Shown here piece after piece: positions 36,501 to 48,390 of a stretch of 64,000 nucleotides of DNA. This DNA comes from Caenorhabditis elegans (taxonomy: Eukaryota > Nematoda > Chromadorea > Rhabditida > Rhabditidae). The position numbers were made by a program, and so were the translations under genes. The notes beneath the pieces were generated by a model, which made no database searches, was not told the origin of the DNA, and saw nothing but the letters and a program-made list of their open reading frames with translations. The stretch is from contig NC_003284.9 in the NCBI RefSeq assembly GCF_000002985.6, forward strand, positions 3,472,001 through 3,536,000. Reading direction: 5' to 3'. Numbering within the stretch: position 1 is the first letter of the stretch; each line of letters opens with the position of its first letter.

Positions 36501-37155
36501 ATGCACGGTGACAAAATTTGACTAGGTCGACGCAAAAGTTTTGAGAATTTTTTACATAGGCGCTCTGCCGTTTTTACAATATGTATGACCATCAATGTGC
36601 TTTGTAAATCGCGAATTTTGCTAAATTGACACCAAAATTTTAAAAATGTTGTTTTAATGCTGGTGTCATTTTTACGAACGTGTAAACTGCATTTCTCATC
36701 TATGTGGAACATCGAAACACGTTTGTATTTTATTTTGAAAAAAGAACGATCATTATTTCAGAAGAATGACGTAATGACTTTTCAAAACAATTTTGTTCAA
36801 GTTTCATCTTGCTAAAAATAATCTAACATGCATTCTTTTCACAATAACATTAAATAAATAATTCTGCGATTCAGATCAATGATACAACCCATATTTTGAA
36901 ATAAAACTCACAAACTCAAAAAGTTCAAAAAAACAACCCACTTTTCTTGCTTGGGAGTACAAATTGAAAGCAGATGCATATGGGTGTGAAAGCATACCTG
37001 CAAAACCAAACAGTAAACGAAAAATTACAGGTTTGTTCGAAAGGCAAACAATATAATAAGAACAAAATGACAGAAGCAATGCGATTCAGTTGTGTTTGAT
37101 GAATCGAGAAGTTTTCAAAAATAAAAGAAACGAAATTACCCTTTTCTGTAAACAT
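33566..37155 (-). CDS. sox-4: Sox-family HMG-box transcription factor
   Basis: Five exons on the minus strand: 37155-37140, 36997-36942, 34419-34087, 34035-33904, 33829-33566; about 266 aa. The HMG box (about 123-205) begins [18 protein letters not shown], continues [16 protein letters not shown], and ends [13 protein letters not shown]. This is the Sox signature ([26 protein letters not shown]), predicting sequence-specific binding in the DNA minor groove. The N-terminus is Ser/Pro-rich. The first coding exon is only 16 nt and is separated from the box by a 2.5 kb intron; phases (1, then 0) fit exactly. The box matches neither SoxD (EGL-13) nor the SOX-2/SOX-3 type closely, and its location near glt-1 fits sox-4 (C12D12.5, from memory). 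A 51-nt intron splits the box. The 3' exon frame is open for 87 codons, and its last 45 codons are less certain. Confidence 0.88.
34036..34086 (-). other. 51-nt in-frame intron inside the HMG box
   Basis: The intron between FM and VW of the box is 51 bases, has no stop in the reading frame and is a multiple of three. Retention would insert 17 residues (including [11 protein letters not shown]) into the first helix and should destroy DNA binding. The ends (GTAATA and TTAAG) are weaker than the worm consensus. Confidence 0.7.
34598..34774. repeat. GA and TG microsatellites
   Basis: (AG)n at 34598-34617 and an interrupted (TG)n at about 34750-34774, both inside the long Sox intron. The same intron holds the balanced-composition block at 34.9-35.2 kb, which may be an internal promoter or enhancer. 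Confidence 0.9.
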
Positions 37156-37159
37156 GTTA

Positions 37160-38215
37160 TTTATAAACTCTATGCATTCTTGTTTTCTTTCTAACTAAGT
37201 TTTTGAATAGCGTGGGCGTCCAAAATTTCATGTTACGTTGTGTTGGAACTGCAAAACGTATTAAAATTTTTGGAAGTAGTGCTAACTGAAAATGAAAAGG
37301 TCGTCTGGTCGGTCCGCCGGATTATTTGTGCAAGGATTTTAGGGATTTAAAAGAAAACATCTAGAAATGGACTTGAAAGCTTTCGAAAGTTCAGAACTCA
37401 ACAAGATTAACGAAATCAGCTGTATGTCTACTTTTTCGAATTCTTAAAACAAATAATTTTGCTGTTTTGCACGTCTACACTTTGCTATTCTTATCCAAAC
37501 ACTAGACCGGTACAATGACACATCACAAGTACCGGAAAGTTGGGACAAATGACGGTAGATTGAAATAAAAAATGAGACGAAGAAGAAGAAATAAGGAGGA
37601 ACGATTCATATTTGAACAAAGAAAATTGAACACTGCTAGAGGAAATGGAAATTAGTCAGTGAGCGGAAACAAGGTTTTATAGTATTCAATTATGTTTTAC
37701 CTTTTGGTGAGAAGAAATGTCGAATTTAACAATTGGCAACTATTTTTTCATTATAAACTCTGATCATGACCTAGTTGGCAGCCAATTTATATTGGATAAC
37801 AGGATAACAAATTTCTAATCAAAATGTACATAAATTAACTTTTTTCATGTTTCACTTGAAATCTGTCACCGTTATGCGAGATTGAACATGAGAAAACCTA
37901 ACAAAGTTTGACTCTTTTGTTAAAAAGCACGGGCCTAACATTCAGACTGTCAAAAAAATTATTAATAAATGTGACATAGTGGTAGAAACAACAGGAAGAA
38001 TGATGAATCATGCAGAACGCATTGTTTTTTTTGTTGAGTTGACTGTTTACATTAAAGAGCAAAGTCTGTAATCAAATTTAACCTGTTTCAAAATAGAAGT
38101 TTCTCTGTACAAATAACAATGTTGAAACAAAAATCAAACTGAGATTGTATCGAGTTGATTTGAGTAGTGGGAACATGTGAGAATTGTAAGCAGTGCCAGA
38201 ACGATAAATTTGTGT
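37160..38215. other. intergenic between Sox start and the membrane gene
   Basis: Sequence upstream of the minus-strand Sox gene and downstream of the minus-strand membrane gene. No coding signal. It is the likely Sox promoter region. Confidence 0.55.
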
Positions 38216-38234
38216 ACACGTTCTATATATACAA

Positions 38235-38240
38235 TTTATT
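38235..38240 (-). terminator. possible poly(A) signal of the membrane gene
   Basis: AATAAA on the minus strand, about 360 bases beyond the distal candidate stop codon (38597-38599). It is the best signal downstream of that end. Confidence 0.4.
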
Positions 38241-38596
38241 CATGGAGAGGTTTGGAAATGATGGTACAAATGAGGCTTAGGCCAATCCCCCACGAGATAT
38301 ACCTAGGAGAGTGAAAAATGAATTACAATATGAATGTGAATAACCGGAGGGAGAAATAAAAAGATAATTACCGGTAAAGGCGGAGACAAAAATAAAGATA
38401 ATTAAAATCTTTCCATTTGTGGAAGGTGAGCGAGAAAAAGTCAGTTTTGTTAGGGTGAATACAGATGAGACACCTAGGTCTTCTAGAGAAATCGGAAAAT
38501 TCGGACGCAGCCGTCAAGATCAGGAAAGTTGGAGATTCCACAAATGAAGTTATATAGAAAAATAAGTTTAGCCATTGCACCACGTTAAATCTGTAA

Positions 38597-40471
38597 TCAG
38601 ACAGCGATCAGCAGGTACGTAGCAGACGATACGAAGAGCAGCATATTGAGCAAGCTTTTGAAAATGTCGGAGAACGCACGAACACCAATATATGCAACGC
38701 TAAAAAATGTTAACAAAAATGCTTGTAGCTTTATGAATGTTTTCTTAAAATATAGAAATATCAAAGATAGATTGGGAAATAGAAAAACAGATCATTGCTG
38801 GCCTTTAACAAGGGAAGTTGAAAAGTGGTACTAGCAAATGTTCGGTAAAGATTGAAACTGGTGATCAATACAAAAAATTTAGCTCCTTCAACTTCCCTTG
38901 TAATGAATGCACAAGCAGTTTTATAAATTATGTGTCGTACAAAACAATCACAACTCAAAACTAAACGTTCTTTCAGAAAACTGTACATTATCAAAATATT
39001 GGCCAAATGAAACTATATTCCAAAATGTTTGACTCTTTTTTTTCATAAAGTTTGATTAAAAAACAGTCTAAACTATTCAAATCTAACCACTGGCGGTTTT
39101 TGTGGAAGCAACGTTTTCCTGGTCAGATGTCTGCCGCCGTAACTTTTTAATTGCAGTGTTCGTGAAACAGTAGTCACTAAAAATGTGAACAACATTATGG
39201 CCAACAGTTTGATAGTTTACTGTTTTTGAAAATAACGGTTAGTTTTTGAGTTATGAATGTTTTAGTAAAACATTTATAATTTATAAAAAAAAACGTTTGC
39301 TCGTCTATGACCAGCACTGTACTTTATTTTGAAAACTTGTACTACATGAAAATTCAATATTACATTATCATCATGAGAAACTATCATCGTAGTATAGCTT
39401 TAAAAAAAACTACAACTCACACTCCCAGCATTGAAGCTTTGCTTGCTGAGCGGTTCCACAAAATACGTTCTTTCACAACGTAATACAGAAATCGGTCGTT
39501 TGTAATGATAGCTGTTTTCAACGGTTTTTCACATAGTAATCCGACAATCAATACAAGGCTGAAATTATCACAGTGTTTTTGTGTTTATGCTCTTTTGTTT
39601 TACATGTGAAACATCAATTTCCAGTAAGCATATTTGATGTTTGACTTGACGAGCTCTGCAATGAACAATAAACTTCCTCCGATTATGGCCGCACAGACAA
39701 TTATTAAAGCAAACTTAAAGGTCCATCTGAAAAATTAGCGTTTGAACAATATTTTTTCGAAAAAAAAAATCGACTAACGGTGGCGGTAGCTTGCTTGTTG
39801 GGAGATAACCATCTATGTAACATGAGATTTTTGGTTAGGAATTACCACATTTGGGTGCTTTTCGATTTTTAGATTTGGAATTTGAACGGTGCCGCTGGTT
39901 TTTGATTTTCGGCATTTCCACTTTTCTGTAAATAAAAAATATTATTCTTGATAGTGAATTAAGACAATTTCTTACGGCTCGACCCATACGCACGCTTTCA
40001 TCATTCCAAAGTACAAATTGAACAAAGATCCGACACAAACTAGGATGGCTGCAAAATTGTAGGTTCTATTAAATTTTTATAACATTTTTGCATAGATCAC
40101 AGAAGATAAATTGTGTAAAATAAAATTTTAAAATGCATCCATCTAGCTGAGCTGGGAACAAAAAGTGCTAGAATAAACACATAAAACAAAGTCTGATCTT
40201 TATAAATTTTTTCAGTCAGCTCTTTCTGAATTAAAACGCTATCTTACATTTATTCAAAAATGACCTTTTTTGCTTCGATAAAACAGAACGCAACCTACCG
40301 GCAACTGGAAAGCGAGAAGGGAACAGTGTAGGCAAGAAGAAGGGGATTGTATGTATTGCCCAGAATACATTTTTCACGAAATACTCAACTTTCAATTGGA
40401 GCGTGTAAACAAGCAACACTGAAAAATCTGTAGTTACTGATTTTGTATGATATTGTTTCACCAAAAAACAT
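38597..40471 (-). CDS. multi-pass membrane protein with two candidate last exons
   Basis: A minus-strand chain of small exons: 40471-40462 (ATG plus 7 nt), 40418-40299, 40048-39976, 39925-39888, 39812-39779, 39726-39604, 39558-39421. Then either 39176-39083 (209 aa, ending KTASG) or 38699-38597 (212 aa, ending SATYLLIAV). Every junction is in phase. Hydrophobic segments: VFWAIHTIPFFLPTLF, AAILVCVGSLFNLYFG, FALIIVCAAIIGGSLLF and LMFHILVLIVGLL. The distal last exon adds another (SLLNMLLFVSSATYLLIAV), while the proximal one gives a polar tail. Both accept the same phase-2 donor. I recognise no family; it looks like a nematode tetraspan orphan. Weak points are the 43-nt first intron, the TAG-type acceptor and model of exon 39812-39779, and the choice of 3' end. 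Confidence 0.68.
38808..38901. repeat. 15-bp perfect inverted repeat
   Basis: ACAAGGGAAGTTGAA (38808-38822) and its exact reverse complement (38887-38901), with a 64-base loop. It lies in the intron between the two candidate last exons of the membrane gene on the minus strand. It could form an RNA hairpin affecting 3' exon choice or be a remnant of an inverted-repeat element. Confidence 0.75.
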
Positions 40472-40479
40472 AGAAAAAA

Positions 40480-42230
40480 ACAGATATATGTAAAACGAGA
40501 GTTTATAATACCGAGCAAAAAATGGTTTTAAAAAAAACAAAGAATGCTCACAAGCGGTTCACCCTGAGACACGGGCTCATCGCTTCCCCCGTCAAATTAT
40601 TTTCCCGCATGGGCGATCGCAGCCTCGCCCTAATGTAATCTTAAAGAGTGGGGAAGACGTGGAAAGTGGAATGCGTAGAGAAAGAGAGCAAATTGGAAAG
40701 AGCGTGCGAATGAGAGAGACGCAAAGAAACACAAGGCTGGTGACCTAGATTTTTACTGTTGAGTTCGCCTTCCCGAGAAAAATTCAAATCTCGATTTCGC
40801 GGGCACTTGGAAAATCTCATCGAGAGCGACGATGGGGGAAGCAATGAGCTCGTGCTGAGACAATTGCGATAATTTAAAAAAAATCGATATTTCTTTTTGG
40901 CAGCATCCAGATCATTACGTCATGTTGTCTCTTTGCAAAATTTGTTGCAAATATGCCCCAGTGAGAATTCCTTAGGGTGAATTTCCCTCGAGAAAGTAAA
41001 TTCAAAGACATATTTTTCAGAACATTGGTGGAATACGGCTAGTGAGGCAGTTACTAAAACCCATTTCTTTTTCGTATTATTTTAAAGTTATTTTGGAGTA
41101 CACAAAAATTACCGAATAAAAAAAGCGCCTAATAACCAGTTACTACAAGCTTTCAAAAAAGTGAAAAACTAAAAAAGTCTTCAAGACTAATTTTCAATTC
41201 ATATGATAAGGTGGAAAAAATATAGCTGAAAATTGGCAGATCCTGAAATCGGCACATGAAATAAGAATTTCATTAGGTTCAATGACCATATATTTTGTTC
41301 CATTTCAACAAATATTTTGACAAGAATTCAAATTGGAAATTCTTTGGTGCTTGTCAATTTATTGAAGTTATGGTTTGCTGAACAAGTCTTCCTATCCACT
41401 TTTTGTTTCAAAACCCCAAGCATTCAAATATAGAAGCTACTGCTTGGTATCAGTTTGAAAATACAACATTTTCTGGATTTTGAACAATTTTGCACAATGC
41501 ATTTTGTACTTCAGTGTGCTGAAATTGTGTGCCTACATCTTTTTTCTCAATATTGTTTTTGTGCTATGTCTAAAATACGTGCCAAAGCAATTTGCATTCT
41601 TTAAAACTTTGCACCCGTACTTTCCATGTACTCGAGTAATCCACGATCATTAGAAAAAAGCTTGTCGTTTCAGTTTTACACTTTTACTCAAGTTGATTAT
41701 CAGAGATGACAATTCTACCTTGATGTTTGAAAAATGATAATCGTTTAATGGAGAAGTTTAATACTAATCCGGTGTGTAGATCTAGAAAGTCCAAAGTTTA
41801 GAGAGGTCACTATTACTCACAACTCGAGTTTTCCTTACTCTTGAGTCTACGCCTAAAACGAATTTTCATGGTATTATTTGAGAAAAATCAAATATCCGTT
41901 GCGCTTCTTTTTTACTTTTCGCGAAGACACATCCAAATGCAATTTTTTTGCCTTTTTTTGTAAATTTCGTTTCTAGTACCTTTTCCAAAAATGTTGTCAT
42001 TCTTTTTTTCTTTTTTATTGAAAAAAGTGTTCGAAACTATTTTCGCTATTTATTTTTTTATTACTGCCTCTCTAAATGTGTAAATAGTATTCTAACGTTA
42101 ACCGATTTGTACTTTTTTGAAAAATTTGTTAATTTTAGATATTTTATTTTTGCAATTTTTAATCGAAAATTCCAAGAGAACGTCGAATTTTTTAATTTTT
42201 TTTATCAACAATAGGTGAAATTTAATCAAG
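40480..42230. other. intergenic, promoter-like start
   Basis: The block at 40.55-40.85 kb, upstream of the minus-strand membrane gene, has balanced composition and CT-rich runs on the minus strand, as in worm promoters and 5' leaders. The rest (41.0-42.2 kb) is AT-rich with no coding signal. Confidence 0.5.
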
Positions 42231-42239
42231 GAAAAGTTG

Positions 42240-42600
42240 CTGAAAAACTGCACTTGATGTCAAACTGACCAAATATCACAAAACACCTTTCAAACACTAT
42301 TTGAAAATTTTTTTATTTACAGTCGAAAAGTGGCAATTACTTAGTTTTCTCACTTTTTGGAAAAGTTAAAACACTGTTGCAAATTTGAATTCCTATAAAG
42401 TCTGCAAATTATCACTTGAAACATAATTATAATAGACGATTTCAAAAAAGTGGCAAAAACATATATTTTTCCAAATTAAAAATAAAACATTTTTCAATTT
42501 GTTGGACAGTTACTGAAAATTTCTAATTTGAGCTTCTAATATATTCAAAAAATCAAAAGCAAGTGTTCCCTTTCACCCGAATGCAATTTTTAGTCTGTTG
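42240..42600. mobile_element. diverged MITE-like element, copy 4
   Basis: Contains ATTTACAGTCGAAAAGTGG and AACACTGTTGCAAATTTGAATTCC, matching the order of words in the other copies. Terminal repeats not resolved. It lies just beyond the 3' end of the LINE fragment. Confidence 0.45.
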
Positions 42601-42625
42601 TATGCATTTCGTGCCCACTACCTTT

Positions 42626-43600
42626 CAAAAAATATATATATTTATTCAAAACGACGTAACAAAACAGAAAAGTGTAGAATAATCACCGGGAGAAACAAAC
42701 TTGAATAATTTGAATGATCCTGTAAACCAGAAGTAGTTAGGGGATCAAGTTGGGTGGGAAAAATAATTAAACGGGATAGAATTTAATCGTGAAGCAAACA
42801 TTTGACGGCTCAATGTCTCCGGAAGTTACTTGGCCATACGGTTCCATAGGTGAAGATTGACTAGTAGGAAGCTTTCGTTGATTGATCCACAAGGGCACAT
42901 CATGTACGGATATCTGGGCGAGCGAGCCTTCCTCACAGTTGATGCGGCATTTGGAAAGTGGTATTCACCAGACAGGATGTTGTGATAGGTCCTCAATATT
43001 TGAAGAATCCGCAGGTGTTGAACTGACTTTTGGTTCAGCTGAGCTAGACGGTTTTCATATGATGAGTATGATAGATTGCAGCGTTGGAAGACTCTTCTCG
43101 AGAAAAACTTCAGTGGAGACTCCAGTTGTTTAATCAGATTTTTAGAGATCGGGTTGTAGATTTCACATCCGTAATTTAATATTGGCTGCACATAGATATT
43201 GTACAATTTGAAGTAAAGGCTGGCATTTTTTGAGCGGAAGGATCGAAGTAACTGCCGGCATTTGAGAAGGGCTAAGTTCGAAATGATGTTTATGTGCTTC
43301 TGGAAGTTCAGCTTGTCGTCGACGAAGATTCCAAGGTCTTTCACTGAGTCCTTTTTGGTGATTTTCATTCCGTTTGCATAATATTCATTTTTTGGATTCC
43401 GCTTTCCAAAGTGAATAACATTAGTTTTGTTTTCAGCAAGGTTCAATTTCCATTTTGCGCACCAATCCGTCACGACATTGATTGATTTTTGAATAGCGCT
43501 GACATTGTCACCAAGTAGCTTGATATCATCGGCGAAGGCATAAACATGACCATCAGATGGGATCAACTCCAATAAATCGTTGATGTAATAAATCGTTGAA
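42626..43600 (-). mobile_element. 5'-truncated non-LTR retrotransposon (LINE)
   Basis: A minus-strand frame (43572-42826, open up to about 43595) encodes the C-terminal part of a LINE reverse transcriptase. It starts IYYINDLLELI, followed by the catalytic-site variant FADDIKLL of the usual YADD box, then the thumb (DLGIFVDDKLNF) and a connection region with LYNIYVQPILNYG, typical of CR1/LINE2-like elements. The endonuclease and the first two-thirds of the RT are missing. A 3' tail of about 200 bases ends in AATAAATATATATAT near 42630. Dead by 5' truncation, as most LINE copies are. The intact frame over about 250 codons suggests fairly recent insertion. Confidence 0.85.
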
Positions 43601-46600
43601 AAAAGTGTTCGAAATTTCTCTTGAGCCTTAAGCTGTAAAGAAATTTTTCCAGTTGATCCTTCTTAGTGAATGTTGATTAGAGGTTTGTCCAACATTTTCC
43701 AGAGATTGGAAAATATACTTTTTTTTCAATGCCATTATTTAAATTAACAACAAAAAAATTAATAACTAGTGTTCCCTTTTTCCCTCAACACAATCTTTGA
43801 GCATTTCTCGTCATGAAGAAGATGCTCCATTTCGACACCGCGCACATAAATTGAATGATATCATTGTCGTTACTATCAGAAATTGCATCTTTTCGGGGTG
43901 TCGTCGACGCGGAAAATTGAATATTTTTGATTTAGCAGGTGATCTGTTTTGCGCCGGTTTCTTCTCCGTCTTTTTTCATCCATCTTTTTTTTGTGGCTGT
44001 TTGGCAATTTTGTGCATCCAATTTTGCACGATGGTTTGGTCATTGGAAATTTGTTTTTATTTCGGTTTTCCACTTTCACTGTTTTTTTTTCGAGAGAATG
44101 AGTTCTATTTTCGAGGTTTTCAATCCAAATCTGAAATTTTTGGAACGCAAGCTTAAAACTGGTTTCAGAACCTAGTCGCAATGATACGTCTGAACAAAAT
44201 GTAATTACTGTCAAGGTAAAAATAAAAGAAAAACAGGAAAATTACCCAGTTGGGCAGATTTTCTATAAACAAGGCTCCTTCACAAAATTCACTAAATTGT
44301 TAGTCTATAGGACATTCACATTGATTTTTTTTCAATATTGTAACGGAGTTTGAAAATATTATTCAATTTATTTTAAAACTAGATTTCTTATCAAAATTCG
44401 GTCAAAATATAATACAGAGTAACTACAGGTACACTTAAGACTTTGAAAAACTTTACTGTGCTCTTATTTTTGAAGCTTTATTGTATGTTTAAGACACCTG
44501 AGGGCTCAGTTACATTTCGTGTTAGACTTGATCTGTTTTAAAATCTCCATATTTGTTTTAATTTTTTAGTTTACTATTGGGAAATTGTTTGAAAACACTT
44601 ATATGCAGCTGAAATGATCGAATTACAAAGTAAAACTTTTTAATTTTTTTAAACATTTTTTTTTTGAAGTTATTAAATGTTGAAATCTAAGTATCATAAT
44701 TTGAAAGCCCACCGAAAGTTTTTTTCTACGATTCTTAATATTTTAAATATGTTTTTTTCAATATTAGTACCTAAACATTATTCGGGTACCAACATGCAAC
44801 AATGATAAGAATCTTTGAATTTATAAAAAGATATATTATGATATTCGGTCATGTTAGACTACATACTATTCATGCCAACTTTCTATAAACCTCACTTGCT
44901 TTCAAAATCTTACCTAAAAACCTAAAAGTTAAATTCTGACCATCAGGGACTAAAAACTATTATAAATTTTTGATAGAGCTTTGAAAATTTCATGTTTTCA
45001 TTTTTATTGTTTCCACTTCATTTTCCGATTTTTAAACTTTTATCATTTTTTTGTAAACGGTAATCTTTTTTCTATTGCTCACAGTGGCTCACATGTTTGA
45101 GTAAACCAGCGATTTCCAAAAATTGGCGTGTTTTTGAACTTATTGGAGTTTTTTGTGCACATTATCAAATACATTTACTAATAACATTGTAGAGCCTAAA
45201 AAACTCATATGACAAATACATTTTCCAATAAAAAATTGCAAATTGCTCTCGTGAACCATTAATAAAATAGTTTCCTCTAACAGCCACACTTACGTCACCC
45301 TTTTTTTGTTTTCTGAAAAAGACAATTGGCAATCAGGAACTTGAGGAAAGCCTCGAAAATCTGAAAACCTTCTAGGAAAACATAAATTATACATAAAGTC
45401 AGAAATATAAAATTCACGGAAAAATTAATGATTCTAGGAAGCAAATTTCAAAAATGTTTTAATAAGGAATTTTAAAAAGGAAGAGTATCTTAAATGAAAA
45501 AGTTATAAAAAATAAAAAGGCGAAATCGGTTTACAGTAAAAAATGAGAGCAAAAAGATTGTTTGCGGTACCGCGGGAAATCAAATTAATCGGATAGTGTT
45601 TTGTTTTTTGCAATTTTGATAAGAAAATTAATGAAACTCTTTAAAAAACATTTGTTTTCTAGCTGCATTTTTTTTTGTAAATTTTCAAGTATTCTTTTTT
45701 ATTAGTAATTGTTTGTCATTTTATAACTGTCGTAAAAAATGTTTGAAATTTGTACGATATGCTCACAAGTTCCCCAAGTATGTTGTCAATTTATACTGTG
45801 AGGATTTAAAAAAGTTAGATGTTCTCCGTAATTCTTAATTATTCCTAGTAATTTTTCAAACTACACATGCTCGTAGAAAACCCCTTAATTAGGCAATACT
45901 AATTTTCACTTTGGATTATTAATACAGGTTGATAAGATCATTTTTTAATATCGGTTTTGGACGGGATTTTAAAGAGGAGCTTCATTATGATGTGCAAATA
46001 ATGAATATTAAGTGGTTTTGCAAGAAAAATGTGCCTAAGCTCGCTTTTTTTTTTCAGAAATTCATGTTATTCTAGATTATGAAAACACGAAAATTGCAGG
46101 CATCTATTTTTATGTAATTTTAGGATGTTTTTTTTTCGAATCCCCGCGATGTATGCTCACAGTACTTTTGTTTTACAAAGATCATTAAGCGTCAGACATT
46201 CTCAAAATATATTCATGCCTGAATCTTCAGTCATATGTTGCCTTTTTTCTTTTACACAACAAACTTGTCGCCCATAATTTAGTGGGACTAATTATTTCTA
46301 AAATACTCAACGCCTCCGTGTCGTTAATCTCCTCTCTGTCTCCACACGAGCAGTGTCCGCCGAGAAAATTCATGCATATAGATACAACAAAAAAAAAGAC
46401 TCATCTGTCGGTTGCATACCAAATAGGGCCAAAACTCAGCAGCCCTTTGCGCGCGGGGGTCCTACAACATCGTGTTATTCATCTATTTATTAACGCGTCG
46501 GTTCACTTCTTCGGACATCCCTGACTTACACACACGTCCTTCGATTGCTCTTTATTCTCTAGACACTCGAATCAATTTCTTTTGTTTTCTGGCAAATCGT

Positions 46601-47140
46601 GAGCGAGCATCGTGAGCCTCCGCGAGCTTTAGATTAGTTTGATCGGAATCTACGACACCTTCTTGCTTAGCCGGAATTGAAATTGAATTTATTTTCATCC
46701 GGCGCCCTGCTGCTGATGAAATCGGCAAAATCAAGGGCGGAGACACAAAGAGAAGCTCGAAAACGAAACATCATTTGAAAGTCGGACCATCATTCACCGA
46801 CACAAAAAAAGGAGCGAGAACGAGTTCTCCACCTCTCCATTTATTTGTGAAGGCCGTGTGCAGTTTGACGAGGCTCTTCTTCTTTTGTCAAGTGGGTCCC
46901 ACCTACTGCCGTTCGAACGTTGGATAAGAAAACAACACTTCTTATTTTTCACCGCACTCTCAGACGCTCCCGGCTCAGAAGCTTCTCAATTAACGCCATT
47001 TTCCCATCACGGATTCTCATTCAGTGGTCACAATATTTACAAAAAATCAAGATCTGGAGATATTCGTATTATTCTTCTTACTCTTCTTATTCTCCGTCCC
47101 ATTATTCGATTCTATTTGTCTAACCAGAGCAATAAGCCCA
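43600..47140. other. intergenic, no convincing gene
   Basis: AT-rich to about 46.2 kb. 46.25-47.14 kb has balanced composition and carries protein-like frames on both strands (minus 46552-46746; plus 46858-47151). It lies directly upstream of the candidate exon at 47148 and looks like a promoter region. Confidence 0.5.
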
Positions 47141-47147
47141 AGCAAAT

Positions 47148-47183
47148 ATGACTGAAATCATGGTTAGCGCTGAATGGTTCGAG
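47148..47183 (+). CDS. candidate first coding exon A (possibly of the GPCR)
   Basis: ATG followed by 11 codons (MTEIMVSAEWFE), ending at GAG|GTGAGT, an excellent donor in phase 0, just after a promoter-like block. The next plus-strand gene is the peptide GPCR, whose first known exon can be entered in phase 0 at 56812. A link would need a 9.6 kb intron. Could also belong to an unseen gene or be chance. Confidence 0.3.
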
Positions 47184-47608
47184 GTGAGTCCGTCTCATGC
47201 ATTCTAGTACATACATCAACTGCGTCATCATTTTCTCAACTTCCTGAATCATTAATGTGTAAAGTGTTTGAACTGAAAAAATTAATTTGTAGACTGTGGG
47301 TATTCTTCTCTTTTTTTACTCAAGTTTCTTAGGAGTTCCAAAAATTTGTCGTGAGTAGCTTGTTTTGGAAATAAGTGAATGCATATATAATCTTTTCTTT
47401 CCTCTATTCCGCTAAAATTTAGTCAAACATACAAGGGTTGAAGGTAGACATATATACTATTTCCGATTTCAGAAAATGCTTCGAATTCAATTAGAATCAT
47501 GTTAGTACGTATTTTAATGTAAATTTTCCAATGTTTTTGGAGTACTATCTTTAGGTCAAACCCCAAGTTTGAGCATATAAGTTTTGATCTAAAAATGTGA
47601 ATTTAAAA

Positions 47609-47930
47609 TGTAGTAGCGCTAAAAACAATTGCTATGGCGTTAAAAAACTGAATATCATAATAAAATATTCCAAAAAATTTTGCATTTTTTTTTTCATTTT
47701 GAGTAAAAAAGAGGTGTGCGCCAATTTCTAGAAAACTAAAGCACTGTCGCATACTCAACCCCTACAATATTTAAACATGAATATTTTAAACACAATTAAA
47801 ATATAAAACTGAAAGAAAACGCTTTTTTCCGATTTGTTTTGAATAAAAATAGATAAAAAATACTCCAGATTTTTTTGAAAAAATTTATTATGATATTACA
47901 TCATTTTAAACTATCCTGATTGGATTCCTT
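47609..47930. mobile_element. diverged MITE-like element, copy 5
   Basis: Starts TAGTAGCGCT, contains AAAGCACTGTCGCATAC, and has TTATGATATTACATCATTTT near the right end, in the same order as the other family members. Confidence 0.5.
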
Positions 47931-48390
47931 CTTGAAATTTTAAAAGTCGTAGAATAAAATGTTCTTTGATGTCCTTTTGTATTTGCCATGTTCATCTTTT
48001 CAATCTTAGTGTATCTAATGTGAAGCAGAACCCGTAGCTTTCCACAACTTTCGAGTGTTGCTTCTGACTCATCTAATTCCGAATTCCAGACAAGACGCTG
48101 ACTTTTAAAAAGGTGCGGTAAAGAAAATCTGAAAGCGAGTGGGCTTTTCTCCCTCTCTCTCTCGTTTTGTGTGAATTATTCAAAAGTCCAATGTGGTGTT
48201 GCGGATAAAACGGCGGAATTTCTAAAGTTTCAAGAGCAAGCACTACCACACACGCACGTTTCGTGTAGACCGCTCACCCAAAAATAAAAGAAACTTGAAA
48301 TATGTGGGAGGACAGGGGGCTACAGCTACAAGCGAAAAGTTATGAATAGAAAAATGTTATTGTCACTCAGATGTTTATCATCGGATGGAA

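Noticed and set aside
47148..47183. Exon A joined directly to the exon at 48427
   Set aside because: No acceptor with a pyrimidine tract precedes 48427 (a G19 run does), and the frame upstream does not fit; treated as separate alternatives.
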